From contig JBBSLT010000075.1 in assembly GCA_038233555.1 (NCBI GenBank), positions 1 to 11,577 of the forward strand: a stretch of 11,577 nt of DNA, read 5' to 3'. Origin of the DNA: JADDRA01 sp038233555. Its GTDB lineage: Bacteria > Actinomycetota > Acidimicrobiia > Acidimicrobiales > CADCSY01. A model generated the notes under the pieces. The model saw only the letters and a program-made list of their open reading frames with translations. It had not been told where the DNA came from and did no database searches. How positions within the stretch are numbered: position 1 is the first letter of the stretch; the number at the start of each line of letters is the position of its first letter. Positions 1 to 6,289 of this stretch are shown piece by piece. The translations under genes were made by a program, and so were the position numbers.

Positions 1-572
1 CTGAGGATCTTGGCGACGGTCATGAACAGGATCTTGATGTCCAGCGCCAGTGACAGGTGCTCGACGTACCACTGGTCGAAGCCGAACTTCTCCTCCCACG
101 ACAAGGCGTTGCGCCCCTGTACCTGGGCCCATCCGGTGATCCCCGGCTTGACCTCGTGGCGACGCATCTGGGCCGGCGTGTACAGCTTCAGGTAGCCGGT
201 CAAGAGAGGTCGCGGCCCGACGAGGCTCATCGTCCCCTCGACGACGTTGAGGAGCTCGGGAAGCTCGTCGAGGCTGGTCTGACGCAAGAACCGCCCGAAG
301 CGGGTGAGCCGTTCGACGTCAGGCAGGAGCCGTCCTGTGCTGTCGCGCCGGTCGGTCATGGTACGGAACTTGCGGATCACAAAGGGTTGGCCATGCAGGC
401 CGGGGCGCGGCTGGCGGAACAGCACGGGACGCCCCAGGGCGATGCGCACGGCCAGGGCGATGACGGCCAGCACCGGCGACAGCGCCACCAGGGCCGGGAC
501 GGCCACGGCCAGGTCCAGGGCCCGCTTGAGGGCGAGGCGGCGCCGACTGGGCGAGCCAGGCTGACGTGCCAT
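1..572 (-). CDS. Initiating sugar-1-phosphate transferase (PglC/WcaJ catalytic-domain type), 3' end cut by window edge
   Basis: Polyprenyl-phosphate phosphoglycosyl transferase, expected to move a sugar 1-phosphate from a nucleotide sugar to undecaprenyl phosphate at the inner face of the membrane, the first step of glycan assembly. Read from ATG 572-570 it gives 190 residues with no stop before the edge. Family length is about 200, so only the last few residues are missing. Visible landmarks: basic KRALD (16-20) before a single hydrophobic re-entrant segment (about 20-44, with Pro26 and Pro33), FRQPRPG (52-58), KFRTM (68-72), catalytic Asp-Glu in TSLDELPELLN (D102/E103), GPRPL (119-123), KPGITGWAQVQGRN (142-155), and WYVEH (168-172). 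It is the short monotopic form without the multi-spanning N-terminal part of full WcaJ/WbaP. No convincing Shine-Dalgarno precedes the ATG. It is divergent from the deacetylase. The sugar donor cannot be read from sequence. Confidence 0.93.
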   Translation of the reverse strand, partial: MARQPGSPSRRRLALKRALDLAVAVPALVALSPVLAVIALAVRIALGRPVLFRQPRPGLHGQPFVIRKFRTMTDRRDSTGRLLPDVERLTRFGRFLRQTSLDELPELLNVVEGTMSLVGPRPLLTGYLKLYTPAQMRRHEVKPGITGWAQVQGRNALSWEEKFGFDQWYVEHLSLALDIKILFMTVAKIL

Positions 573-619
573 CAGTGGCGGGCCATGGGAGCTGTAGCGG
601 GCTCCCCGAGGGGCAGGAG

Positions 620-625
620 TACCCT
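620..625 (+). promoter_or_regulatory. Possible -10 element (TACCCT) for the deacetylase gene
   Basis: TACCCT fits the TAnnnT pattern of actinobacterial sigma-70-type -10 boxes and would place +1 at about 632, exactly on an in-frame GTG. No recognisable -35 is seen. The short space between the two divergent genes makes some promoter here likely, but the exact site is weakly supported. Confidence 0.25.
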
Positions 626-655
626 CGTCGGGTGGGTGGCGACGCGAAGAGAGGG

Positions 656-1474
656 GTGCGAGCGAAGCACGCGGCACTGTCGGTCCTGAAGCTGTCCGCC
701 GCCGCCGCCGACCGTCTGCGGCCGCCCCCTGCCGGGGTGGTGGTGCTCATCTACCACCGGGTGGGGGCGAGGACGCCGATGGAGGTCGACCTCCCCGCCG
801 CCCTCTTCGAGAGCCAGATGGCGGCCCTGGCTGCCAGTGGTCGAGCGGTCACCCTCGACGAGGCCCTCGCCGTCGTGTCCGGCCCCACCGTCCCTGAGAC
901 GGACCCGGTGGTGGTGACCTTCGACGACGGGACCGCCGACTTCGTCGACGTGGCTTTGCCCACCCTGGTCCGCCACCGCATCCCCGCCACGCTGTACCTG
1001 GCCACCGACTTCGTCGAGCGGGGTCGGGAGTTCCCCCACCAGGGCCAGCCCCTCTCCTGGGCGTCGGTCGGCGACGCGGCGTCCACGGGCATGGTCACGG
1101 TCGGCTCTCACACTCACACCCACGCCCTGCTCGACCGTCTCGACCCCGTCGCCACTGCGGACGAGCTCGATCGTTCCATCGGCCTCATCGAACACCATCT
1201 TGGCCAGCCGGTGCACCACTTCGCCTACCCCAAGGGGCTGGAGGGCTCGCCCGGCGCCGCCGCCATGGTGCGGGAGCGCTTCCGCTCGGCCGCGCTGGCT
1301 GGCACCCGGCCCAACCCTTACGGGCGCACCGACCCTCATCGGCTCTGGCGCTCGGCCGTCCAGGTGGCCGACGGGATGCGCTGGTACTCCCACAAGCTGG
1401 AGGGGGGCATGGTGTTCGAGGACATCGTCCGCCAGTCCCTCAACCGGCGCCGGTACGCGGGCTCGACCACCTGA
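656..1474 (+). CDS. Polysaccharide deacetylase (NodB homology domain)
   Basis: Metal-dependent carbohydrate esterase of the NodB/CE4 fold, expected to remove N- or O-acetyl groups from a glycan. With the GTG at 656 it has 272 residues. Motifs: YHRV (33-36) opening the first strand; TFDDG (88-92), with catalytic base and metal Asp D90/D91; the metal HxxxH in SHTHTH (H152 and H156); FAYPKG (189-194), the fourth family motif. The NodB domain fills nearly the whole chain. No signal peptide or membrane helix is visible, so it probably acts in the cytoplasm on a lipid-linked or nucleotide-linked sugar (inference). Start is uncertain: GTG 656 avoids a stretch with a rare AGA codon, while GTG 632 has AGGAG 12 nt upstream (615-619) and a -10-like TACCCT (620-625) placed for a leaderless message. 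ATG 566 would overlap the divergent gene and looks wrong. Stop is TGA at 1472-1474. Confidence 0.9.
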   Translation: MRAKHAALSVLKLSAAAADRLRPPPAGVVVLIYHRVGARTPMEVDLPAALFESQMAALAASGRAVTLDEALAVVSGPTVPETDPVVVTFDDGTADFVDVALPTLVRHRIPATLYLATDFVERGREFPHQGQPLSWASVGDAASTGMVTVGSHTHTHALLDRLDPVATADELDRSIGLIEHHLGQPVHHFAYPKGLEGSPGAAAMVRERFRSAALAGTRPNPYGRTDPHRLWRSAVQVADGMRWYSHKLEGGMVFEDIVRQSLNRRRYAGSTT

Positions 1475-1535
1475 GGGTGAATCGGTCTCACTCACTCGCT
1501 CCGCTCGCTCCGTTCCACCGAGCTGATGGCGCTCC

Positions 1536-1558
1536 GGGCGCCGGCAGAGCCGGCACCC
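1536..1558 (+). terminator. GC-rich hairpin after the deacetylase gene
   Basis: Arms at 1536-1545 and 1549-1558 pair over nine of ten positions (one C/A mismatch) around a three-base AGA loop. The stem lies 62 bases after the deacetylase stop. It lacks a T-tract, as many hairpins in high-GC actinobacteria do, so it could be a terminator, an attenuating or stabilising RNA structure, or a small repeat. Read as a candidate only. Confidence 0.4.
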
Positions 1559-1575
1559 TGCGCACAGAACACTTC

Positions 1576-1598
1576 CTTGGCGAGCTTCGCTCGCCGGG
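1576..1598 (+). terminator. Second GC hairpin in the deacetylase-GT4 spacer
   Basis: GGCGAGC (1579-1585) and GCTCGCC (1589-1595) are perfect inverted arms around TTC. The stem extends outward by two G-U pairs and one C-G pair to 1576/1598. No T-run follows. With the hairpin at 1536-1558 it makes a tandem pair, typical of a region between transcription units, but function is inferred from shape alone. Confidence 0.4.
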
Positions 1599-1679
1599 CC
1601 GCCAGTCAGGGCGGGGCCGCCTCCGGCGGCGGGAGTGGCCGGCGGCCGATTTTCATCCATGGTGGCGGCCGCAGGCCAT

Positions 1680-1685
1680 GGAGGT
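1680..1685 (+). promoter_or_regulatory. Shine-Dalgarno site of the GT4 gene
   Basis: GGAGGT lies ten bases before the ATG at 1696. It is the clearest ribosome-binding site in the window and fixes the GT4 start. Most other starts here have weak sites or none. Confidence 0.7.
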
Positions 1686-1695
1686 CTGACCGGGG

Positions 1696-2868
1696 ATGCG
1701 GGTCCTGTTCGTCATCAACTCGCTCGGTCCCGGGGGAGCGGAACGGTCGCTGGCCGAGATGCTGGCTCCTCTGGCCGACGCCGGTATCCGCCCGGTGGTG
1801 GCCTGCTTCGATCGGCGGGACGAGGGGAGCGAGGCCGCGGTGGTGGCCCAGGGCTTCGACGTGCGCTTCTCGCACGCCCGGCGCACGGGCCCACGGGTGC
1901 GTGAGCTCCGCCAGCTCGTGCACGAGGTGGAGCCCGACATCGTCCACACCGCCATCTTCGAGGCCGATGTCATCGGGCGCCTGGCCTCGGCCAGGACGAG
2001 GGCGGCGGTGGTCACCAGCCTGGTGAACACCAGCTACGGCGCCGAGCGGCGCCAGGACCCCAACGTCAGCATGGTCAAGCTGGAGGCGTGCCGGCAGATC
2101 GATGGCTGGACGGCGAGGCACCTCACCCATCATTTCCATGCCATCACCTCCGCCGTCAAGGAGGCGACCGTCTCCTCGCTGGGAGTTCCGGAGGAGCGCA
2201 TCACGGTGGTAGAGCGGGGCCGCGACCCCGAGCGCCTGGGGCATGCCAGCCCGGCCCGGCGCCGGCGGGCCCGTCACCAGCTCGGTCTGTCCGACGACGA
2301 CGAGGTGGTGCTCAGCGTGGGGCGCCAGGAGTACCAGAAGGGCCAGGTCACGCTGTTCCGGGCCCTGGCGCACCTGGCCCCGCAGCGACCTCGGCTGGTC
2401 CTGCTCCTGGCCGGTCGCCGGGGCCACGCCTCTGATGAGCTCGCCCGCCTGGCCGGCGACCACCCTCTCGGGAAGCGCTTATACATGCTCGGGCATCGCG
2501 ACGACGTGCCCGAGCTGCTGGCCGCGGCCGACCTGTTCGCCTTCCCGTCGCTCTACGAGGGGTTGGGTGGGGCGGTCATCGAGGCCATGGCGCTGGGCCT
2601 GCCCATCGTGGCCTCCGACCTTCCGGCCCTGCGCGAGATCCTCGCTCCGGAACTCGACGCCTTTGTGGTTCCTCCTGGCGACCCCGGAGAGCTGGCCACC
2701 GCCATCGCCCGGTGCCTCGACGACCCCGCCCTGGGGCGGGTGCTCGCCGCCCGGGGCCGTCAGGTCTTCGAGGAGCGCTTTACCCTCCAGCGAAGCGTCG
2801 AGGCCATGGTGCAGCTCTACCGCCAGGTGCTGACCGGAGCCGAGTGCGGCGGAAGCGAAGCGAGTTGA
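1696..2868 (+). CDS. GT4-family (GT-B fold) glycosyltransferase
   Basis: Retaining glycosyltransferase of family GT4, expected to add a sugar from a nucleotide-sugar donor to the growing lipid-linked glycan on the cytoplasmic side. It has 390 residues, normal for the family. The N-terminal Rossmann domain starts with the acceptor-side loop GPGGAER (11-17). The C-terminal domain starts near 205 with SVGRQEYQKGQ (207-217), the GT4 VGR...KG donor-phosphate motif. The donor-binding E-x7-E motif is E288/E296 in YEGLGGAVIE, followed by a PIVASDLPALREI-type strand. No membrane segment is seen. Start is supported by GGAGGT at 1680-1685. The last residues (GGSEAS) are encoded by a boundary motif, AGCGAAGCGAGT, that recurs at 11342-11353. 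The stop TGA (2866-2868) abuts the stop of the opposing gene. Donor and linkage cannot be predicted. Confidence 0.92.
   Translation: MRVLFVINSLGPGGAERSLAEMLAPLADAGIRPVVACFDRRDEGSEAAVVAQGFDVRFSHARRTGPRVRELRQLVHEVEPDIVHTAIFEADVIGRLASARTRAAVVTSLVNTSYGAERRQDPNVSMVKLEACRQIDGWTARHLTHHFHAITSAVKEATVSSLGVPEERITVVERGRDPERLGHASPARRRRARHQLGLSDDDEVVLSVGRQEYQKGQVTLFRALAHLAPQRPRLVLLLAGRRGHASDELARLAGDHPLGKRLYMLGHRDDVPELLAAADLFAFPSLYEGLGGAVIEAMALGLPIVASDLPALREILAPELDAFVVPPGDPGELATAIARCLDDPALGRVLAARGRQVFEERFTLQRSVEAMVQLYRQVLTGAECGGSEAS
2854..2865 (+). repeat. Gene-end motif AGCGAAGCGAGT
   Basis: Encodes the last residues of the GT4 protein and is identical to 11342-11353. Its role is unknown; the position at two convergent gene ends suggests a termination or boundary element, but a chance low-complexity match cannot be excluded. 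Confidence 0.5.
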
Positions 2869-5595
2869 TCAGCCTGGGCCCGCCACCAGGCTGATGTCGT
2901 CGAGGTAGAACGTGGTCGGGTTGGCGCCATCGATGGAGAAGAGGAAACGCAGGTTGGTGGTCTGGCCGGCATAGGCCGAGAGGTCGGCGGTCACGCGGTT
3001 CCACGTGCCGCGGGGGGCGGTCGAGGTGATGGTCGAGGCGGCAAAGGTCTGGTAGTTGCGCCCGCTACCGACCTGCACCTCCAGCTTGTCGGCGCCGGTG
3101 GTCTCCGCGCCGTCGACCCACACCCACGCCTCGAGCTGGCCGTTGACGGGCACGGTGACCTGCTGGACGAGGCCGCCGCTGGTCCTGTCGCTGCCGCCCA
3201 GCCTGACGGCTCCGGGGCCGCTACGAGCCGGCGTGGCCACCCAGGTGCCGTAGGTCATCCAGCCGGCCAGGTCGTTGGCAAAGTCGCCGTTGGTCACCGC
3301 CGAGGTGGACGGAGGTGGGGGAGTGGAGTCGTCGTCGTCGTTGCGGATGGTGCCCACCCCCTGGCCATCGGCGATGGTGGCGTTGGTGGGGCCACTCAGG
3401 TTCACCAGGAAGGTCTCGTCCGGTTCCACGACTTCGTCGCCGTTGACCGTCACCGCGATGGTCTTGGTTCGTTCGCTGGGCGCGAAGCTGAGCGGGCCGT
3501 TGGTGGCCACGTAGTCCTCGCCGGCGGTGGCCGATCCGTTGGCGGTGGCGTAGCTCACCGTCACCGTCTCGGTGCTGGCGGCCGACAGTGAGACGGTGAA
3601 GGTGGCCGTCGTCGTCCCCTGGTCACCTTCGGTGACGCTCACGTCGTCGAGCGACAACTGAGGGACCGCGGGGGGAGGCTCTTCGAAGCCCGAGCCCTCC
3701 ACCAAGCTCACGTCGTCGAGGGTGAACGTGGTCGGGGCGCTGGCATCGTTGAAGGTGAGGAATCGCAGCTTGGTGGTCTGGCCCTCGTAGGCGGAAAGGT
3801 CGACGGTCACCCGCGTGAAGGTGTTATGGGTTCCACCCGACGTCACGGTGGCAAGCGTTGTGAAGACGCGACCGCTGCCGACCTGCACCCGCAGGTTGTC
3901 GGCTTCGCTGGTGTCGGCGCCATCCACCCGAACCCACGCCTCGAACTGGCCGTCGGTGGGCACGGTGACCGACTGGACGAGCCCGCTGCTGGCGTTGATG
4001 CTGCCGCCTAGCCGGGCTGCCCCTGAGCCGCTGTTCGTCGGGGAGCTCACCGTCGACGCCGACTGGGAGGTCCAGCCGGTCAGGCCGTTCTCGAAGCCGC
4101 CGTTGGTCACCGCCGAGGCGGGGGGAGGTGTTGTGGCATCGTCATTGCGGATGGTGCCCACCCCCTGGCCATCGGCGATGGTGGCGTTGGTGGGGCCACT
4201 CAGGTTCACCAGGAAGGTCTCGTCCGGTTCCACCTTGTCGTCGCCGTTGACCACCACCGCGATGGTCTTGGTTCGTTCGCTGGGGGCGAAGTTGAGCGGG
4301 CCGTTGGTGGCCACGTAGTCGCCGTCGGCGGTGGTGGCTGATCCGTTGGCGGTGGCGTAGCTCACCGTCACCGTCTCGGTGCTGGCGGCCGACAGCGAGA
4401 CGGTGAAGGTGGCCGTCGTCGTCCCCTGGTCACCCTCGGTGACGCTCACGTCGTTGATCGACAGCGTGGGAAGGGGTGGAGGTTGAGGGCTTCCCTCTCC
4501 TACCAGCGCAGCCTTCATCGCCGCCAGGCCCGCGCTCGACTTGGTGACGCTGTGGGGCATGCCCGGGATGACCTCGCGCACCACGTTCGTCGATCCGGCC
4601 TCGATCAGGCGCTCGTAGTAGTCGCGGCTGTGGGCGCGCATGGGCTTGTCGTTCTCGCCGATGACGAGGTGAACACGGGTTCGGGGATGGGTGTAATCGC
4701 TGCCTTGGGTGGAAACGCTCTCGTCGTCCCAGCGTCGCTCCCAATAGGGATCAGTGGAGTTGTCGCGGCACGGGCCCTCCGAGCCGAGGTACCCGAAGGT
4801 GTTGTCGATGTTCCTCGTGCTGACCCCCGCGTACCAATAGTCCTCCTCGCCCGGGTTGCGCAGGCACCCCTTCGCCATGGCCGAGTGGGTGGGGCCGCTG
4901 ACGGGCACGATGGCATCGAGGATGTCCTCCAGCCCGTAGTGACTGAGGGGGTAGGCGGATTGGGACGCGCCGCCGCTGGTTCCGGTCACGCAGAACCCGC
5001 ATGCTCCTACGCCGTGGCTGGCGACGTCGAGGTCGGCGTAGAGGTTGTTGTGGATCCAGTCCACGGCCGTGGCCGGCCGGCAGGCCACGTGGGCCCCCCC
5101 GGCGTCGTCCTCCCCGACCTCAGCTGCCTCCCACGCGCTCGTCCATCGGACCTGGACCACCGCCAGGCCCTCGGCGCGTACGTCGTCGACCAGGGTCTCG
5201 GCAGCCACGTCGATCGTGCTCCAGAAGTAGGTACCGCCTCCACCGGAGAAGAAGACGACCATGCCCCGCGGCGTTCCCACGGCGGGGGCGTAGGCGATGA
5301 CGCCGTCCCGGGGCTTGGAGACGTTGGTGCAGTCCGACACCGTGAAGTTGGTGCAGGTCTGGCCGTCAGGGCAGCGGCCCTCTTGGGGTCCTCCCAGAGT
5401 GAAGGTGCCCAATGGGAGGGGCGCGGGCCGAAGGGGTTGCGTGGCCACCTGGATGGGCCACAGCTCGGCCGCTTGGTTCAGCGATGCCGCCAAGACGATC
5501 ACCGCTACCGCCACGACCGGCCACGGGAGGGCACGGAGGAGGAGCGATCGGTGCACGGAGGAGGTATCGGCGAGAAAGCAGCGGAACTTGTGCAT
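2869..5595 (-). CDS. Secreted/membrane-anchored GxSxG hydrolase with two Calx-beta and two carbohydrate-binding-like modules
   Basis: A 908-residue extracytoplasmic protein. Order: N-terminal basic segment and one hydrophobic helix (about 23-39; signal peptide or anchor); Cys-rich alpha/beta-hydrolase-like domain (about 50-365); Calx-beta 1 (about 375-484); jelly-roll CBM4/9-like module 1 (about 490-635, opening NGGFENGLTGW and closing TLDDVSL); Calx-beta 2 (about 646-752); CBM-like module 2 (about 766-908). A plausible catalytic triad is Ser207 in GTSGG, Asp316 in GENDKP and His348 in MPHS, which suggests an esterase or lipase-like activity; the substrate is unknown. Calx-beta domains usually bind Ca2+ and act in adhesion. 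There is no LPXTG or other sorting signal. ATG 5595 was chosen because it starts 7 bases after the methyltransferase stop and just before the hydrophobic helix; the frame stays open to 5673 but only inside the upstream gene. The hydrolase domain is paralogous to the protein at 8386-9501. Confidence 0.88.
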   Translation of the reverse strand: MHKFRCFLADTSSVHRSLLLRALPWPVVAVAVIVLAASLNQAAELWPIQVATQPLRPAPLPLGTFTLGGPQEGRCPDGQTCTNFTVSDCTNVSKPRDGVIAYAPAVGTPRGMVVFFSGGGGTYFWSTIDVAAETLVDDVRAEGLAVVQVRWTSAWEAAEVGEDDAGGAHVACRPATAVDWIHNNLYADLDVASHGVGACGFCVTGTSGGASQSAYPLSHYGLEDILDAIVPVSGPTHSAMAKGCLRNPGEEDYWYAGVSTRNIDNTFGYLGSEGPCRDNSTDPYWERRWDDESVSTQGSDYTHPRTRVHLVIGENDKPMRAHSRDYYERLIEAGSTNVVREVIPGMPHSVTKSSAGLAAMKAALVGEGSPQPPPLPTLSINDVSVTEGDQGTTTATFTVSLSAASTETVTVSYATANGSATTADGDYVATNGPLNFAPSERTKTIAVVVNGDDKVEPDETFLVNLSGPTNATIADGQGVGTIRNDDATTPPPASAVTNGGFENGLTGWTSQSASTVSSPTNSGSGAARLGGSINASSGLVQSVTVPTDGQFEAWVRVDGADTSEADNLRVQVGSGRVFTTLATVTSGGTHNTFTRVTVDLSAYEGQTTKLRFLTFNDASAPTTFTLDDVSLVEGSGFEEPPPAVPQLSLDDVSVTEGDQGTTTATFTVSLSAASTETVTVSYATANGSATAGEDYVATNGPLSFAPSERTKTIAVTVNGDEVVEPDETFLVNLSGPTNATIADGQGVGTIRNDDDDSTPPPPSTSAVTNGDFANDLAGWMTYGTWVATPARSGPGAVRLGGSDRTSGGLVQQVTVPVNGQLEAWVWVDGAETTGADKLEVQVGSGRNYQTFAASTITSTAPRGTWNRVTADLSAYAGQTTNLRFLFSIDGANPTTFYLDDISLVAGPG
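3341..3647. repeat. Direct repeat copy A (encodes Calx-beta 2)
   Basis: Aligned with 4145-4454 this copy is nearly identical, differing by scattered substitutions and one missing codon. The first 89 bases match exactly, as do later blocks of about 55 and 38 bases. It encodes the second Calx-beta domain of the minus-strand hydrolase. Confidence 0.9.
4145..4454. repeat. Direct repeat copy B (encodes Calx-beta 1)
   Basis: Partner of 3341-3647, about 800 bases apart, with one extra codon (TTADGD in place of TAGED in the protein). The sequence between the copies encodes a CBM-like module. The repeat unit is therefore a Calx-beta plus CBM pair, but only the Calx-beta half has stayed nearly identical. 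Confidence 0.9.
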
Positions 5596-5602
5596 CCCGA
5601 GA

Positions 5603-6268
5603 TCAATTCTTGCGGAACAGTCCGTAGATCTCGCCCCGCACGTTCCCGTTGGGCATTCGGATCGGGGCCTCATCGATGGCCTCGACCTCCAGGGACGGGG
5701 GCGCCAGGCTGCGGATCAGCTCCTGCGAGGCGAACTGCGGGCCCGGTCGTCGCCCTCGCCACCACCGTTGGCGGGCCTTGATGCCTTGCTTGGAGAGCAG
5801 CGACGGGAAGTCCTTGATGGCCCGGGAGCAGAAGAGCTGGAGCACACCGCCGGGGGCCAGGAGTCGCTCGACCTCGCGGAAGTAGCTCGGCCAGTGCTGA
5901 CGGGGGAGGTTCTGCAGGCATCCGCGGTCGAAGAGCAGAGCGATGGTGCCCGCTCGAAGAGGTAGCCGAGCGGCATCGCCCACCAGGAAGGTTGCTCCGG
6001 CTCTCTCCTGGACTGCCTTGTCGCGGGCCTGGACGACGGCCCCGAATGCGATGTCGAGGCCTATCGACGGCGAAAGGTGCTGGGCGAGGCGGGCGGTGAC
6101 CACACCATTGCCACAGCCGACGTCGAGAGCGGCGCCGGCGGGGAGGTCACGATCGGCAAGGAGAGTGTCGAGGCGATCGGGGACAGACTCGAGGTTCCAG
6201 ACGAAGCGGTCACCCTCTTGGGTCTCCCAGCGCTGCTCCCAGTGGCTGCGCCGGTCACCGTCATTCAC
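5603..6268 (-). CDS. Class I SAM-dependent methyltransferase
   Basis: Rossmann-fold methyltransferase of 221 residues, predicted cytoplasmic. Motif I is LDVGCGNG (48-55), which binds the SAM amino acid and ribose. Asp72 ends strand 2, where an acidic residue usually contacts the ribose hydroxyls. GDAARLP (97-103) is the motif II/III region that contacts adenine, and FDRGCLQNL (113-121) is the post-strand-4 loop. The N-terminal HWEQRW...GDRFVWN region resembles the TehB/thiopurine-methyltransferase-like branch rather than a specific sugar methyltransferase, so the substrate is open. In this locus a glycan hydroxyl or terminal residue is the likely target (inference). Start is GTG at 6268-6266; the frame is open to a stop at 6299-6301 but offers no better start. 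It is divergent from the Wzm gene with 21 bases between starts, and is followed after 7 bases by the hydrolase/Calx-beta gene, suggesting a two-gene operon. Confidence 0.88.
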   Translation of the reverse strand: MNDGDRRSHWEQRWETQEGDRFVWNLESVPDRLDTLLADRDLPAGAALDVGCGNGVVTARLAQHLSPSIGLDIAFGAVVQARDKAVQERAGATFLVGDAARLPLRAGTIALLFDRGCLQNLPRQHWPSYFREVERLLAPGGVLQLFCSRAIKDFPSLLSKQGIKARQRWWRGRRPGPQFASQELIRSLAPPSLEVEAIDEAPIRMPNGNVRGEIYGLFRKN

Positions 6269-6276
6269 CAGGGCGT

Positions 6277-6283
6277 TATCGTA
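6277..6283. promoter_or_regulatory. Shared divergent -10 element (TATCGTA) between methyltransferase and Wzm genes
   Basis: The seven bases TATCGTA read as TATCGT on the plus strand and as TACGAT on the minus strand, so both orientations satisfy TAnnnT. Standard spacing puts +1 at about 6289 (plus) and 6271 (minus), one to three bases before the ATG at 6290 and the GTG at 6268. Both messages would be essentially leaderless. No good -35 is visible on either side at 17 bases. This is the only room for promoters unless they lie inside the opposite coding regions. Confidence 0.5.
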
Positions 6284-6289
6284 GCGGGC

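Larger units (their letters stand above)
1475..1695. other. Spacer between deacetylase and GT4 genes
   Basis: The 221 bases hold a CGCTC-rich stretch (1494-1512), the two hairpins at 1536-1558 and 1576-1598, two CCATGG palindromes (1657-1662 and 1676-1681), and a good ribosome-binding site for the GT4 gene (GGAGGT, 1680-1685, ten bases before the ATG). Open frames that run through it are short or have a composition unlike the neighbouring genes. I see no clear promoter. Confidence 0.6.

Noticed and set aside
1494..1512. CGCTC-rich repeated stretch as part of a CRISPR or tandem-repeat array
   Set aside because: Only two imperfect short units with no spacers or further copies nearby.
572..1660. 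Long open frame on the minus strand opposite the deacetylase gene
   Set aside because: Arg/Gly/Val-rich product with no recognisable motif, fully antisense to a gene with clear NodB motifs; typical high-GC shadow frame.
1657..1681. Two CCATGG palindromes before the GT4 gene as an operator
   Set aside because: Six-base palindromes 19 bases apart are weak evidence, and the second overlaps the ribosome-binding site by chance of composition.
5596..5673. Upstream extension of the 2869-5595 gene to an earlier start
   Set aside because: It would lie inside the methyltransferase gene and put 26 unrelated residues before the signal-like N-terminus; ATG 5595 sits properly after the upstream stop.
4483..5781. 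432-codon plus-strand open frame opposite the hydrolase domain
   Set aside because: No domain signals and Gly/Arg/Val-rich; it also runs antisense across the end of the methyltransferase gene. Shadow frame.
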